In this document: in pieces, positions 1-7,832 of the stretch
How positions within the stretch are numbered: position 1 is the stretch's first letter
How the letters are laid out: each line of letters opens with the position of its first letter
Source of the DNA: Enterobacterales bacterium
GTDB taxonomy: Bacteria > Pseudomonadota > Gammaproteobacteria > Enterobacterales > Kangiellaceae
Assembly: GCA_030949565.1 (NCBI GenBank)
Contig: JAUZSK010000068.1
Coordinates: forward strand, 1 to 35,708
Direction of reading: 5' to 3'
DNA length: 35,708 bases
The notes under the pieces: generated by a model
Database searches by the model: none
Told to the model about the DNA's origin: nothing
Seen by the model: only the letters and a program-made list of their open reading frames with translations
Program-made: the position numbers and the translations under genes

Positions 1-73
1 ACAATATAAGGACAAATGATGCTTTAAGTGGTCATTTCGAGATTAAAAACATTAACAATAACTGAGTAATACT

Positions 74-1420
74 ATGCAAATTAAGACACTGGAATTAGAC
101 GAGTTTATGCAAGGGCTAATACGCCGTAATCCTGGTGAAACCGAGTTTCATCAAGCGGTTCAGGAGGTTGCTGAAGATATTATTCCCTTTGTTAACCAGC
201 ATCCACAATATGGCGATGCAGCATTATTGGAAAGAATGACAGAGCCCGATAGAATTATTTCTTTTCGTGTTTGTTGGGCTGATGATGAAGGCAATATACG
301 AGTCAATCGAGGCTATCGGGTACAATATAACAATGCCATTGGACCATATAAGGGTGGTTTAAGATTTCATCCCAGCGTTAATCAAAGTGTCCTTAAATTT
401 TTAGGTTTTGAGCAAGTATTTAAAAATAGCTTAACAACTTTACCTATGGGTGGAGGCAAAGGCGGGTCTGATTTTAACCCGAAGGGAAAGTCTGACCGTG
501 AAGTTATGCGATTTTGTCAGTCCTTTATGACTGAGTTACATAAGCATATAGGTCCTAATCGTGACGTGCCTGCCGGTGATATTGGTGTTGGAGCAAGGGA
601 AATAGGCTATTTATTTGGTCAATATAAGCGTTTAGAAAATGAATTTACAGGTACTTTAACCGGCAAGTCGTTAGAATTTGGTGGTAGCCTCATTAGAACC
701 GAAGCAACGGGCTATGGGACGGTTTATTTTATGGAGTTGATGCTTAATCATCGTGGCGATAGTTTGAAAGGTAAGGAGGTTGTTATTTCGGGGTCTGGAA
801 ATGTGGCCCAATATGCCGCGGAAAAAGCCATTCAACTTGGTGCGAAAGTTTTAACCATGTCTGATTCCGGTGGCTACATTTACGACAAGGATGGTATTTC
901 AGAAGAAAAACTAGCCTTCATTATTGATCTTAAAACGATTCGTCGTGGAAGAATTAGTGAATACGCGGAGAAATTTGGCTGTGATTATCATCAAGGTAAA
1001 CGTCCTTGGGATGTTCCTTGCCAAATCGCATTGCCTTGCGCGACGCAAAATGAGATATCAGTGGAAAACGCTAAAACCCTAGTAAAAAATGGAATTATCG
1101 CAATTGCTGAAGGGGCTAATATGCCGACCTTTATTGATGCTATTCATGTTTTCCATGACAACAAAGTACTATATGCGCCAGGTAAAGCTTCAAATGCGGG
1201 CGGTGTTGCGGTTTCTGGTTTGGAAATGTCCCAAAATAGTCAACGAATATCTTGGTCACGCAAAGAGTTAGACGAGCGCTTACGAAATATCATGTCTGAT
1301 ATCCATCAACAATGCCTGAAATATGGTGGCGGTAACGGTTATGTGGATTACGTTAAAGGCGCATGGCCTGCTGGATTTGTTAAGGTCGCTAATGCCATGT
1401 TGGCCTATGGCGTGGTGTAG
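74..1420 (+). CDS. gdhA: NADP-specific glutamate dehydrogenase
   Basis: Interconverts 2-oxoglutarate plus ammonium and glutamate with NADP(H), a cytosolic link between carbon and nitrogen metabolism. The 448-aa length is that of the hexameric bacterial enzyme (about 447 aa in E. coli). The substrate-binding half carries GPYKGGLRFHPSVN (about residues 90-103) and PMGGGKGGSDFNPKGKSD (about 124-141) with the catalytic lysine near residue 129. The Rossmann half has GSGNVAQYAAEKA near residues 240-252. EGANMP and the C-terminal SNAGGVAVSGLEMSQN segment are also typical. The start is the first in-frame ATG; no strong Shine-Dalgarno precedes it. The gene ends before a strong terminator, so it is probably transcribed alone. 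Only 73 bp upstream are visible, so regulation cannot be read. Assignment is very secure; NADP specificity rests on subfamily resemblance. Confidence 0.97.
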   Translation: MQIKTLELDEFMQGLIRRNPGETEFHQAVQEVAEDIIPFVNQHPQYGDAALLERMTEPDRIISFRVCWADDEGNIRVNRGYRVQYNNAIGPYKGGLRFHPSVNQSVLKFLGFEQVFKNSLTTLPMGGGKGGSDFNPKGKSDREVMRFCQSFMTELHKHIGPNRDVPAGDIGVGAREIGYLFGQYKRLENEFTGTLTGKSLEFGGSLIRTEATGYGTVYFMELMLNHRGDSLKGKEVVISGSGNVAQYAAEKAIQLGAKVLTMSDSGGYIYDKDGISEEKLAFIIDLKTIRRGRISEYAEKFGCDYHQGKRPWDVPCQIALPCATQNEISVENAKTLVKNGIIAIAEGANMPTFIDAIHVFHDNKVLYAPGKASNAGGVAVSGLEMSQNSQRISWSRKELDERLRNIMSDIHQQCLKYGGGNGYVDYVKGAWPAGFVKVANAMLAYGVV

Positions 1421-1445
1421 CAAGAAAACAAGACTGGATTAAAAT

Positions 1446-1472
1446 AAAAAGCCCGCATTTAGCGGGCTTTTT
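1446..1472 (+). terminator. Rho-independent terminator of gdhA
   Basis: GCCCGC / GCGGGC stem (1451-1456 with 1462-1467) with loop ATTTA, followed by five T and preceded by five A, starting 26 bp after the gdhA stop. The A-run makes it potentially bidirectional, so it may also end the convergent yccA transcript, whose stop lies 24 bp further on. Confidence 0.9.
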
Positions 1473-1495
1473 AATTGGCACAAAATCAATAAGTG

Positions 1496-2167
1496 TTAGT
1501 CATCACCCGCACCTGTAGGCTCGAGTAGATGCTTCACAAAATATTATAAATATTCAAATACAGAGAGACTGTTGCGCGAATATAGTTGGTTTCACCGCCG
1601 TTAATAATACGGCTGGTATCAAAAAGTATGAATCCAGACATAATGACAATAATTGCTGCGCTCAAAGCCATGGATAAGGCAGGGATCTGAAAAAACCAGT
1701 TAGCAATCATAACCGCTATCGCGACCAGTAAACCAACAAACAGGAAGCCGCCCATAAAAGAGAAGTCTTTCTTAGTGGTAAGAACATAGCCAGAAAGTGA
1801 TAAGAAAATAAAGGCTGTACCACCCAATGCCTGCATGATGAGTGAACCACCATTGGGCATAGCGGCATAATAATTAAGCATCGGCCCTAAAGACGCCCCC
1901 ATAAGCCCAGTAAAAGCAAAAATCCAAATGATGCCACTGGCTTTGTCTGCTTTGCGATTAACCACAAAGATTAGTCCGAAGGAAACAAGCATCATGATCA
2001 TCGCTGTCCCTTGACTGATTTGCATTGCCATGGTGGTTGCAGCGGCAATGGCGCTTACCAATAACGTCATCAGATAACAATAAATAGGTATTCTTAAGTA
2101 CCTTATTGATTTCAATGGAGTGGCCGCTATCGCGAGCCCTTTCAATGACGGGTGAATTTTGTCTCAT
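1496..2167 (-). pseudogene. yccA: Bax inhibitor-1/YccA family membrane protein (two frameshifts)
   Basis: Encodes a polytopic inner-membrane protein of the Bax inhibitor-1 (UPF0005) family; E. coli YccA modulates FtsH. The start at 2167 (MRQNSPVIERARDSG..INKVLKNTYLLLS) has GGAG eight bases upstream. The reading frame must shift near 2070-2074 to reach MTLLVSAIAAATTMAMQ and seven hydrophobic helices. A second shift at the A-run 1538-1541 restores the family's C-terminus, NIFVKHLLEPTGAGDD, ending with the stop at 1496-1498. As written, the longest open segment (1534-2145) lacks the real N-terminus and ends early. Both breaks are single-base, one of them a homopolymer undercall, so a read error is as likely as true inactivation. 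Family identity is secure; functional status is unknown. Confidence 0.85.
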
Positions 2168-2341
2168 AGCTGTTGCTCCGTATTAATGTGTAATTCAAAA
2201 TTAATTGAAACTGATATCTTTATAATAGCGATTAAAACTAATCATCCCAAGCCCTTAGGTCAAGTCTTTTCGCGGAAATTGTAACATTATTTGATCATTT
2301 CAGCCTGCGGAGAAAAAAAATCATGATTTTAAGCAATTTAT

Positions 2342-2382
2342 TCTTTAATCTGTATATAGATTCATGTAATATGCGCGCTCTT
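2342..2382 (+). promoter_or_regulatory. Candidate promoter of tRNA-Ser
   Basis: A TGTAAT or TAATAT -10-like element (2365-2372) is followed by the GC-rich stretch GCGCGCTC just before the mature tRNA. A GC-rich discriminator is typical of stable-RNA promoters under stringent control. The -35 region (TTCTTT near 2341) is a poor match, so exact boundaries are uncertain. Confidence 0.4.
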
Positions 2383-2473
2383 GGAGAGATGGCAGAGTGG
2401 TCGAATGCACCGGTCTTGAAAACCGGCGCGGGTTTGTAGCCCGCCTAGGGTTCGAATCCCTATCTCTCCGCCA
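2383..2473 (+). tRNA. tRNA-Ser (anticodon UGA)
   Basis: The acceptor stem GGAGAGA (2383-2389) pairs with TCTCTCC (2463-2469), followed by discriminator G and an encoded CCA (2471-2473). The anticodon stem CCGGT/ACCGG encloses loop CTTGAAA, with anticodon TGA at 2417-2419. The long variable arm GCGGGTTTGTAGCCCGC and T-loop GGTTCGAATCC are those of a class II serine tRNA. It reads UCA and related UCN serine codons. Confidence 0.97.
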
Positions 2474-2516
2474 AATACAAAAAAGCCCGCTACCTAGCGG
2501 GCTTTTTTGTATTTGG
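2471..2516 (+). terminator. Long palindromic terminator after tRNA-Ser
   Basis: A perfect inverted repeat with 22-nt arms (2471-2492 and 2495-2516) and a 2-nt spacer. Its core AAAAAAGCCCGCTA / TAGCGGGCTTTTTT is a classic bidirectional terminator hairpin. The left arm begins with the CCA end of the tRNA. The symmetry extends well beyond the usual terminator into CCAAATAC/GTATTTGG. Confidence 0.85.
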
Positions 2517-2704
2517 TGGAAAGTTAAGGGTGAGAAGCCTGGTCAGGGTTCGACAAAATTGTCGGGAACAATTTTGAACGCCGTAGGTACGGAGGCGGCC
2601 CGCAGGGCGAAGCGCAGGACAGCGCGAAGTCATCCCGCCCAAGGCCGAGGCAGCAACGTATTTCTTTGTTCAATCTCTCCGCTACTTAGCGGGCTTTTTT
2701 GTAT
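2517..2704. repeat. GC-rich intergenic patch ending in a partial copy of the tRNA-Ser end and terminator
   Basis: This stretch has no credible gene. It contains a hairpin CAAAATTGT/ACAATTTTG (2554-2576) and then a strongly GC-rich, palindrome-dense segment (about 2577-2660) unlike the AT-rich surroundings. It closes with ATCTCTCCGC (2673-2682), identical to the end of the tRNA (2462-2471). That runs into 2679-2704, which repeats terminator positions 2487-2512 with one difference. The second copy lacks the terminator's 5' A-rich arm. It looks like a degenerate duplication or intergenic repeat element; origin unknown. Confidence 0.55.
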
Positions 2705-2712
2705 ATCCAGCA

Positions 2713-4170
2713 TTATCGATGGGGTATATTTTTCAAACTATAAAGCAAATAATCCCAAAACTTCTGCACTGACGCAATATGAGCTCTTTCATCGGGCGAG
2801 TGAGCACCTTTTATGGTCGGTCCGAAGGAGATCATATCGAGATTAGGGTAGGGTTCACCTAATAAGCCACACTCTAGCCCGGCATGGATCACTTTAACTG
2901 CCGGCTTTTTGCCAAATAAATTTTCATAGGCTTCAATCATGGTATTCAAAATAGCTGAGTCTGGATTAGGTTTCCAACCAGGATAGGCGCCTTCAATTTG
3001 TGTCTCGGCGCCGATAAGTTCAAAGGTTGCTGCGATGGAACGGCAAGCGTAGTCTCTAGCCGAGTTAACGAGGCTACGGGCTAATGATACCACTTCAATA
3101 TATTGATGATTGGATTTAACGATGCCTAGATTATTTGAGGTTTCCACAATCCCCTCAAACTGATCGCTCATACGGATCACACCATTGACACAGGCGGCGA
3201 CGGCTAGACAAAATTGATGTTGTAAATCTTTAGTAAAAATCTTGGATGGTACTTCTTTCTGGATTAACTTTATTGATAAATTGGGTTCGGTTTTGCCATA
3301 CTCTTGTCGCATTAACGATTCAAAGTCTTTGATAGTTGATTCCAAAGCTTGTCGATTAGAAGGGGCTATCGCTATTAGGGTGAAAGATTCTCGAGGAATT
3401 GCATTACGCAGCGTACCACCATTAAATTGTGCAACAGCGACACCTAAAGCTTCGGCATGGGTCAGTAAAAAACGATTGACTAATTGATTCGCATTAGCAC
3501 GACCTTGATCAATATCCAGCCCAGAATGTCCACCACGCAAACCTGTTACAGCAATTTCAAACCCTATAGAGTCGTGTGGTGTTGGTATTGTCTTTAGTGG
3601 GATTTTAGCAACTATATCAGCACCACCAGCACAACCGACATAAAGCTCACCTTCATCTTCAGTATCTAAATTCATTAAAATATCGGAGGTTAGAATTCCG
3701 GCTTCTAAACCGAAAGCACCTTTCATTGATGTTTCTTCTTCAATGGTACATAAAAGCTCTAAAGGTCCGTGTGGAATATCGTCAGATAGCATTACCGCTA
3801 ACCCAGCGGCTACCCCCAGCCCGTTATCGGAGCCGAGCGTTGTTCCCTGTGCCTTTAACCAGTCACCATCAACATAGGTGGTAATGGGGTCGGTAACAAA
3901 ATTATGATCAGAATCGGCATTTTTTTGTGGCACCATATCAACATGACCTTGCATAACCACTCCGAGTCTATTCTCCATGCCTTTTGTTGCTGATTTTTTA
4001 ACGATTAAATTACCCGTTTTATCAATAATTGTATGTAAATCTTTGGCATCACAGAGCTCTTTTATATGATCTCGAAGCTTTATTTCATGCTTGGACGGGT
4101 GAGGAATATCACAGATATGTTTGAATAACGACCAAACTTGACGGGGTTTTAAGGTATCAATTTGACTCAC
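2713..4170 (-). CDS. pepD: Aminoacyl-histidine dipeptidase (peptidase D, M20 family)
   Basis: Cytosolic di-zinc dipeptidase that releases the N-terminal residue from Xaa-His and other dipeptides. At 485 aa it equals the E. coli enzyme in length. Metal ligands and catalytic residues are visible: MQGHVDMVPQ (H76, D78), GSDNGLG (bridging Asp about 115), the glutamates of CTIEEETS (144-146) and NLDTEDEG (Asp about 169). The lid domain has GLRGGHSGLDID, and the C-terminal half has HAGLECGLL and GAHSPDERAHI. The start is a GTG at 4170, fixed by AAGGAAG seven bases upstream. It stands alone, convergent to the tRNA-Ser unit. No frameshift is seen. Assignment is very secure. Confidence 0.96.
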   Translation of the reverse strand: MSQIDTLKPRQVWSLFKHICDIPHPSKHEIKLRDHIKELCDAKDLHTIIDKTGNLIVKKSATKGMENRLGVVMQGHVDMVPQKNADSDHNFVTDPITTYVDGDWLKAQGTTLGSDNGLGVAAGLAVMLSDDIPHGPLELLCTIEEETSMKGAFGLEAGILTSDILMNLDTEDEGELYVGCAGGADIVAKIPLKTIPTPHDSIGFEIAVTGLRGGHSGLDIDQGRANANQLVNRFLLTHAEALGVAVAQFNGGTLRNAIPRESFTLIAIAPSNRQALESTIKDFESLMRQEYGKTEPNLSIKLIQKEVPSKIFTKDLQHQFCLAVAACVNGVIRMSDQFEGIVETSNNLGIVKSNHQYIEVVSLARSLVNSARDYACRSIAATFELIGAETQIEGAYPGWKPNPDSAILNTMIEAYENLFGKKPAVKVIHAGLECGLLGEPYPNLDMISFGPTIKGAHSPDERAHIASVQKFWDYLLYSLKNIPHR

Positions 4171-4651
4171 GAATGTACTTCCTTTTATGTTGATTTGCTG
4201 TCTTAGGCATAGTAGCTAGGTGGTTTATAACCAACAGTTATATTATCACAGGATATTACCCGTTTAAAATAGCTTATAACATAACTCAAATACTCATACA
4301 GACCTATATCAATAAATAGGCTGAATTCGACTTTGTTAAGACTATTCTGACATAGGATGAAAAACGACACTAAACTGGTTTTAAATAGGTAAAATAATTC
4401 CATGTCATTAGTTAAAGAATGCTAGTTTTTTTCGATTATTTATCAAAAAGACCACAAAGTATCTAAAATTATTGGTTTATTAGGGTTATTTTGGCTTTTG
4501 TTGTTTGAATTAACTTCAATTTTTGATATCTTATGTCAGTTTACAAGATTAGGCCATAGTCCTTATCAGTTCAGGATAAAACAACTAGACATACTTTCTC
4601 TTGAATATTGGAAGTGTCGCTAATAATAATATTTATGGAAAATTGCTTTAG
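4171..4651. other. Intergenic region between divergent pepD and the DUF5916 gene
   Basis: This 481-bp AT-rich gap must hold the divergent promoters of pepD and the DUF5916 gene. A possible promoter for the latter is TTGAAT (4601-4606), 17 bp, TAATAA (4624-4629), ending 22 bp before its ATG. A 66-codon minus-strand open frame (4203-4403) has no ribosome site or recognisable features and I do not call it. No structured RNA or repeat stands out. Confidence 0.4.
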
Positions 4652-6887
4652 ATGGTTAAAAACAAGCTAGCAGGATGCTTTTTTCTTGTATTTTGCTTAA
4701 TTTCTTTAAAGGGACAGGCCTCCAATAGCGAATTGGCGGGTAACCATATTCCTCATTTAGATCAGGTGATTAACCTTGATGGTTCACTTGACGATAAAGC
4801 GTGGGCATCGGCGCTTGTTATCTCAATAGCCTATGAAATTGATCCCGGTGAGAATATAGCCGCAGCGGTTGAAACCCAAGCTTTTATATTTGAGGATGGT
4901 GAATATCTCTACATCGGCTTTAACGCTTATGAACCCTATCCAGAAAAAATTAGGGCTTATTTATCAGAAAGAGACGATCTTTGGCGTAGTGATTATGTGG
5001 GTGTCACCCTCGATACCTTTGATGATTCTCGCCGTGGCTACCAATTTTTTACCAACGCCATTGGCGTACAAGCTGATGCGATTATTGATGAAGTGGCGAG
5101 CAATACTGACGTTGGATGGGATACTATCTGGCATAGCGCTGGGGCTCTTAATCCGCAAGGCTATCAAGTTGAAATGGCTATTCCTCTTAAATCGCTCCGA
5201 TTTGCCCAAAACACGAACCTTAAAGAGTGGAAAATTAAGTTTTCTCGAACTTGGATCCGCGATGTTAAACATGAATTCAGTAGCGTAAGACATGACCGCA
5301 ATCGTGATTGTCAGCTATGTCAGTTCGATACCTTTGTCGGTTTTGAAACCATTACCCCAGCGAAAAACCTGACGATTATTCCGGCTGTTACTTTTTCAAA
5401 TAATCAGACCCGTGCTGAGCCTTTTGGATCACCTTGGGTTGGTGACGGAGTGGTTGACCGAGAAAGCATTGATGTGCGCTGGGGAATTAATCAAAATGTA
5501 TTTCTTAACGCCACCATTAACCCTGATTTTTCACAAGTTGAAGCCGATGAGATTCAATTGGAAGTGAATAAACGATTTGCTGTTCGCACCTCGGAAAAGC
5601 GAGCTTTCTTTTTGGATGGTTCGGATTATTTCTCAAATTGGAGTCGATTGGTTTACACCAAACTGTTTGGTGAACCAGAATACGGTTTAAAACTAACCGG
5701 TAAGTCGGGTGAGCATAGTTACGGTTTAATTTCTCTCAGCGATAAAGACACCACTTTTTTACTGCCAGATAATCAAAGTTCTCGATTAGTCAGTTTGAAT
5801 GGCGTGGTTAGCAATAACAATATATTAAGATACCGCTATGACTTAGGTAAAAAAGGCAATGCGGGTTTTACCTACACCCAAAGAGAGGGTGAGGAATATA
5901 GCAACAAGATGTTGTCTTTTGATAGTAAATACTGGTTTGGCGATAGTGACTATCTAAAGATTCAGTTAATTGACACTGAAACTCAGAATCCATTAGTCGT
6001 TCAACAAAATTATAATCTGCCTGCCAATCAATCGGGACAAGCATATTCCGTAAACTATACCCATTCAACCAGAGATTGGGGGTTTATTTAACTCACCATA
6101 ACTTTGGCAAGGGTTTTCGAGCCGATTCAGGCTTCGTCAGCCGAAGCAACTGGCGCGCAAGTTCACTGCAACTCGATCGCAATTGGTATCCAAGCAACCA
6201 AAATAAATGGTGGAAGAATATAACCGCAAGTTACACTTTTACCAAGTTTTTGATACTGATGGAAAACAGCTAAATGATATTCGTTTTTACGGTATGACGG
6301 GTAGTGGTATTTACCAATCTGAATTTGGTATAATCCATAAAACAGATATTCAAAATTTTGTTGCTCAAACGATTCCATCCAATGCTCACCCTAGTCTACT
6401 GTTGCAACCTTATGATACTCAACTTAATACGCTTTACGGTCAATTTACACCGGTGGCTGGTTTTGATCTTGGGTTAACCATTGAGTGGGGCGATGACATT
6501 GATTTTTCTACTGGGCGACAGGGTAAGGTAACCACCCTTGTGCCGACAGCCGAGTATCAAGTGAATGACCATTGGCGCTTAACTCTGGATTACACTAATC
6601 AAAAATTAGAAGTTGACAACATGGAAGTATTTAACGTCCATATTGGCAATTTTAGAGCCGCTTATCAAATCAGTGTTAACAGTTTTCTACGTCTCACGCT
6701 ACAATCCAGTCGTGTGGGCGTCGATCGTTCTTTAGCCAGCCAATTACTCTACTCCTACCAACTTGATCCTTTTACGCTGTTTTACTTCGGTTATTCGGAC
6801 AATGGCTATCGAAGTAACTCTCTACAAGAGTTTAAACGTTTAGACAGAACCTTGTTTGTTAAGTTTTCTTATGCGTGGCAACTATAG
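4652..6887 (+). pseudogene. DUF5916 protein with N-terminal CBM9-like domain (two frameshifts)
   Basis: Repaired, this is about 745 aa, the normal size for the DUF5916 family. It starts with a signal peptide (MVKNKLAGCFFLVFCLISLKGQA). A carbohydrate-binding-module-9-like sandwich follows (about residues 30-210; LDGSLDDKAWASA, YLYIGFNAYEP, EMAIPLKSLRF). The long remainder is rich in alternating hydrophobic/aromatic strands and ends FVKFSYAWQL, a terminal-strand pattern consistent with an outer-membrane beta-barrel. The frame breaks at the G-run 6078-6082 (one G short) and at the T-run 6247-6251 (one T short); adding one base at each joins the segments perfectly. Both are homopolymer sites, so sequencing error is likely. 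The family has no established biochemical function. The next gene also looks like an outer-membrane protein, but has its own probable promoter. Confidence 0.82.
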
Positions 6888-6943
6888 CCGATCTCTCTAT
6901 AAGAGTTAGGGGCGATCCTTTCCATCCTAGACACAATAAAATG

Positions 6944-6973
6944 GTGACAATAAATAGTAGTCTCTGATAAAAT
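6944..6973 (+). promoter_or_regulatory. Candidate sigma-70 promoter for the DUF481 gene
   Basis: GTGACA (6944-6949), an 18-bp spacer and TAAAAT (6968-6973) resemble -35/-10 boxes, followed by GC-rich GCGCCGC. The -10 overlaps the first possible ATG (6972), which argues that translation starts further downstream. Confidence 0.45.
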
Positions 6974-7004
6974 GCGCCGCTATTTTATGACTCAAATATT
7001 TTAT

Positions 7005-7832
7005 ATGATGCAAAAGCCACTAAATTTTAATGTTACATTGCTTGTTTTCAGCCTTATCGGACTGTTGCTTTCTTCAAGTTGCTTGGCGCAGGATGTCAAT
7101 AATGAGGACACTGACAAGGCCGCAGACAAAATTGTTGCTGGCAAAAATGCTGAAGAGAAGTCCGCCTGGAAATCAAATATCGAATTTGGTTATGTCGCTA
7201 CTAGCGGTAACACTCAAACCACCAGTATTAACGGTCGCTTTGCATGGAGTTATGAAGTTGAGCATTGGCGTCATTCATTTGACCTCAAAGCTATTTTTGG
7301 TTCAGCCGAAGATACTAGTAGTCAATTGGTTAAGACCAATGCGGAACGGTATTTTGCCGAAGCCAAAACGGACTATAAATATACAGAAAAGGGCTATGCC
7401 TTTATTCTTGCTAACTATGATGATGATCGATTCTCCGATAACGATTATCAGGCATATGTTTCTGTTGGACGCGGTCTAAGCATAAAATTTGCTGAAAACT
7501 CTGATTTGGATGTGGAAATAGGTTTGGGTTATCGAGAGACCAGAAAGAAACAGACTTTAACATTACCCTCAGAAATCCAAAAAGAAACAGTGTTTAGACT
7601 AGCGGGGCATTATATTTGGAAAATTTCTAAAAACTCACAATTTGAACAAAAACTCTCTATTGGTGTGGGTGCGGATAATAGCGTCACAAAATCCTATTCA
7701 GGATTAAGTGCCAATATCGTTCAAAACTTAGCGCTTAAATTATCTCTAACCGCAATTCATCAGTCTCAAGTAAGAGTGGATACTCAACAGTTAGATACGG
7801 TCACCGCCTTCACTTTAGTTTACAATTTTTAA
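7005..7832 (+). CDS. DUF481 (YdiY-like) outer membrane protein
   Basis: About 275 aa. A signal sequence (MMQKPLNFNVTLLVFSLIGLLLSSSCLAQ) is followed by a charged linker. The body then starts WKSNIEFGYVATSGNTQTTSINGRFAWSYE, the hallmark opening of DUF481 beta-barrels (about residues 55-85 of this start). It ends VTAFTLVYNF with a terminal aromatic typical of outer-membrane barrels. Earlier in-frame ATGs exist at 6972 and 6987, but 6972 overlaps a likely -10 box. Starting at 7005 gives a normal signal peptide, though no Shine-Dalgarno decides it. The Ser-Ser-Cys in the signal is a weak lipobox, so a lipoprotein cannot be excluded. The role is unknown. The gene converges on tmcA and their stops overlap in TTAA. 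Confidence 0.82.
   Translation: MMQKPLNFNVTLLVFSLIGLLLSSSCLAQDVNNEDTDKAADKIVAGKNAEEKSAWKSNIEFGYVATSGNTQTTSINGRFAWSYEVEHWRHSFDLKAIFGSAEDTSSQLVKTNAERYFAEAKTDYKYTEKGYAFILANYDDDRFSDNDYQAYVSVGRGLSIKFAENSDLDVEIGLGYRETRKKQTLTLPSEIQKETVFRLAGHYIWKISKNSQFEQKLSIGVGADNSVTKSYSGLSANIVQNLALKLSLTAIHQSQVRVDTQQLDTVTAFTLVYNF

Noticed and set aside
2397..2846. A 149-codon plus-strand open frame across the tRNA-Ser region
   Set aside because: It runs through the tRNA, its terminator and the GC-rich patch into the antisense of pepD; it encodes no plausible protein.
4203..4403. A 66-codon minus-strand open frame upstream of pepD
   Set aside because: No ribosome site, AT-rich and aromatic-rich random-looking product, no motif; likely chance.
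6078..6251. Programmed ribosomal frameshifting in the DUF5916 gene
   Set aside because: The two required shifts are at different homopolymers, without a slippery heptamer plus pseudoknot, and similar single-base breaks occur in many unrelated genes here.
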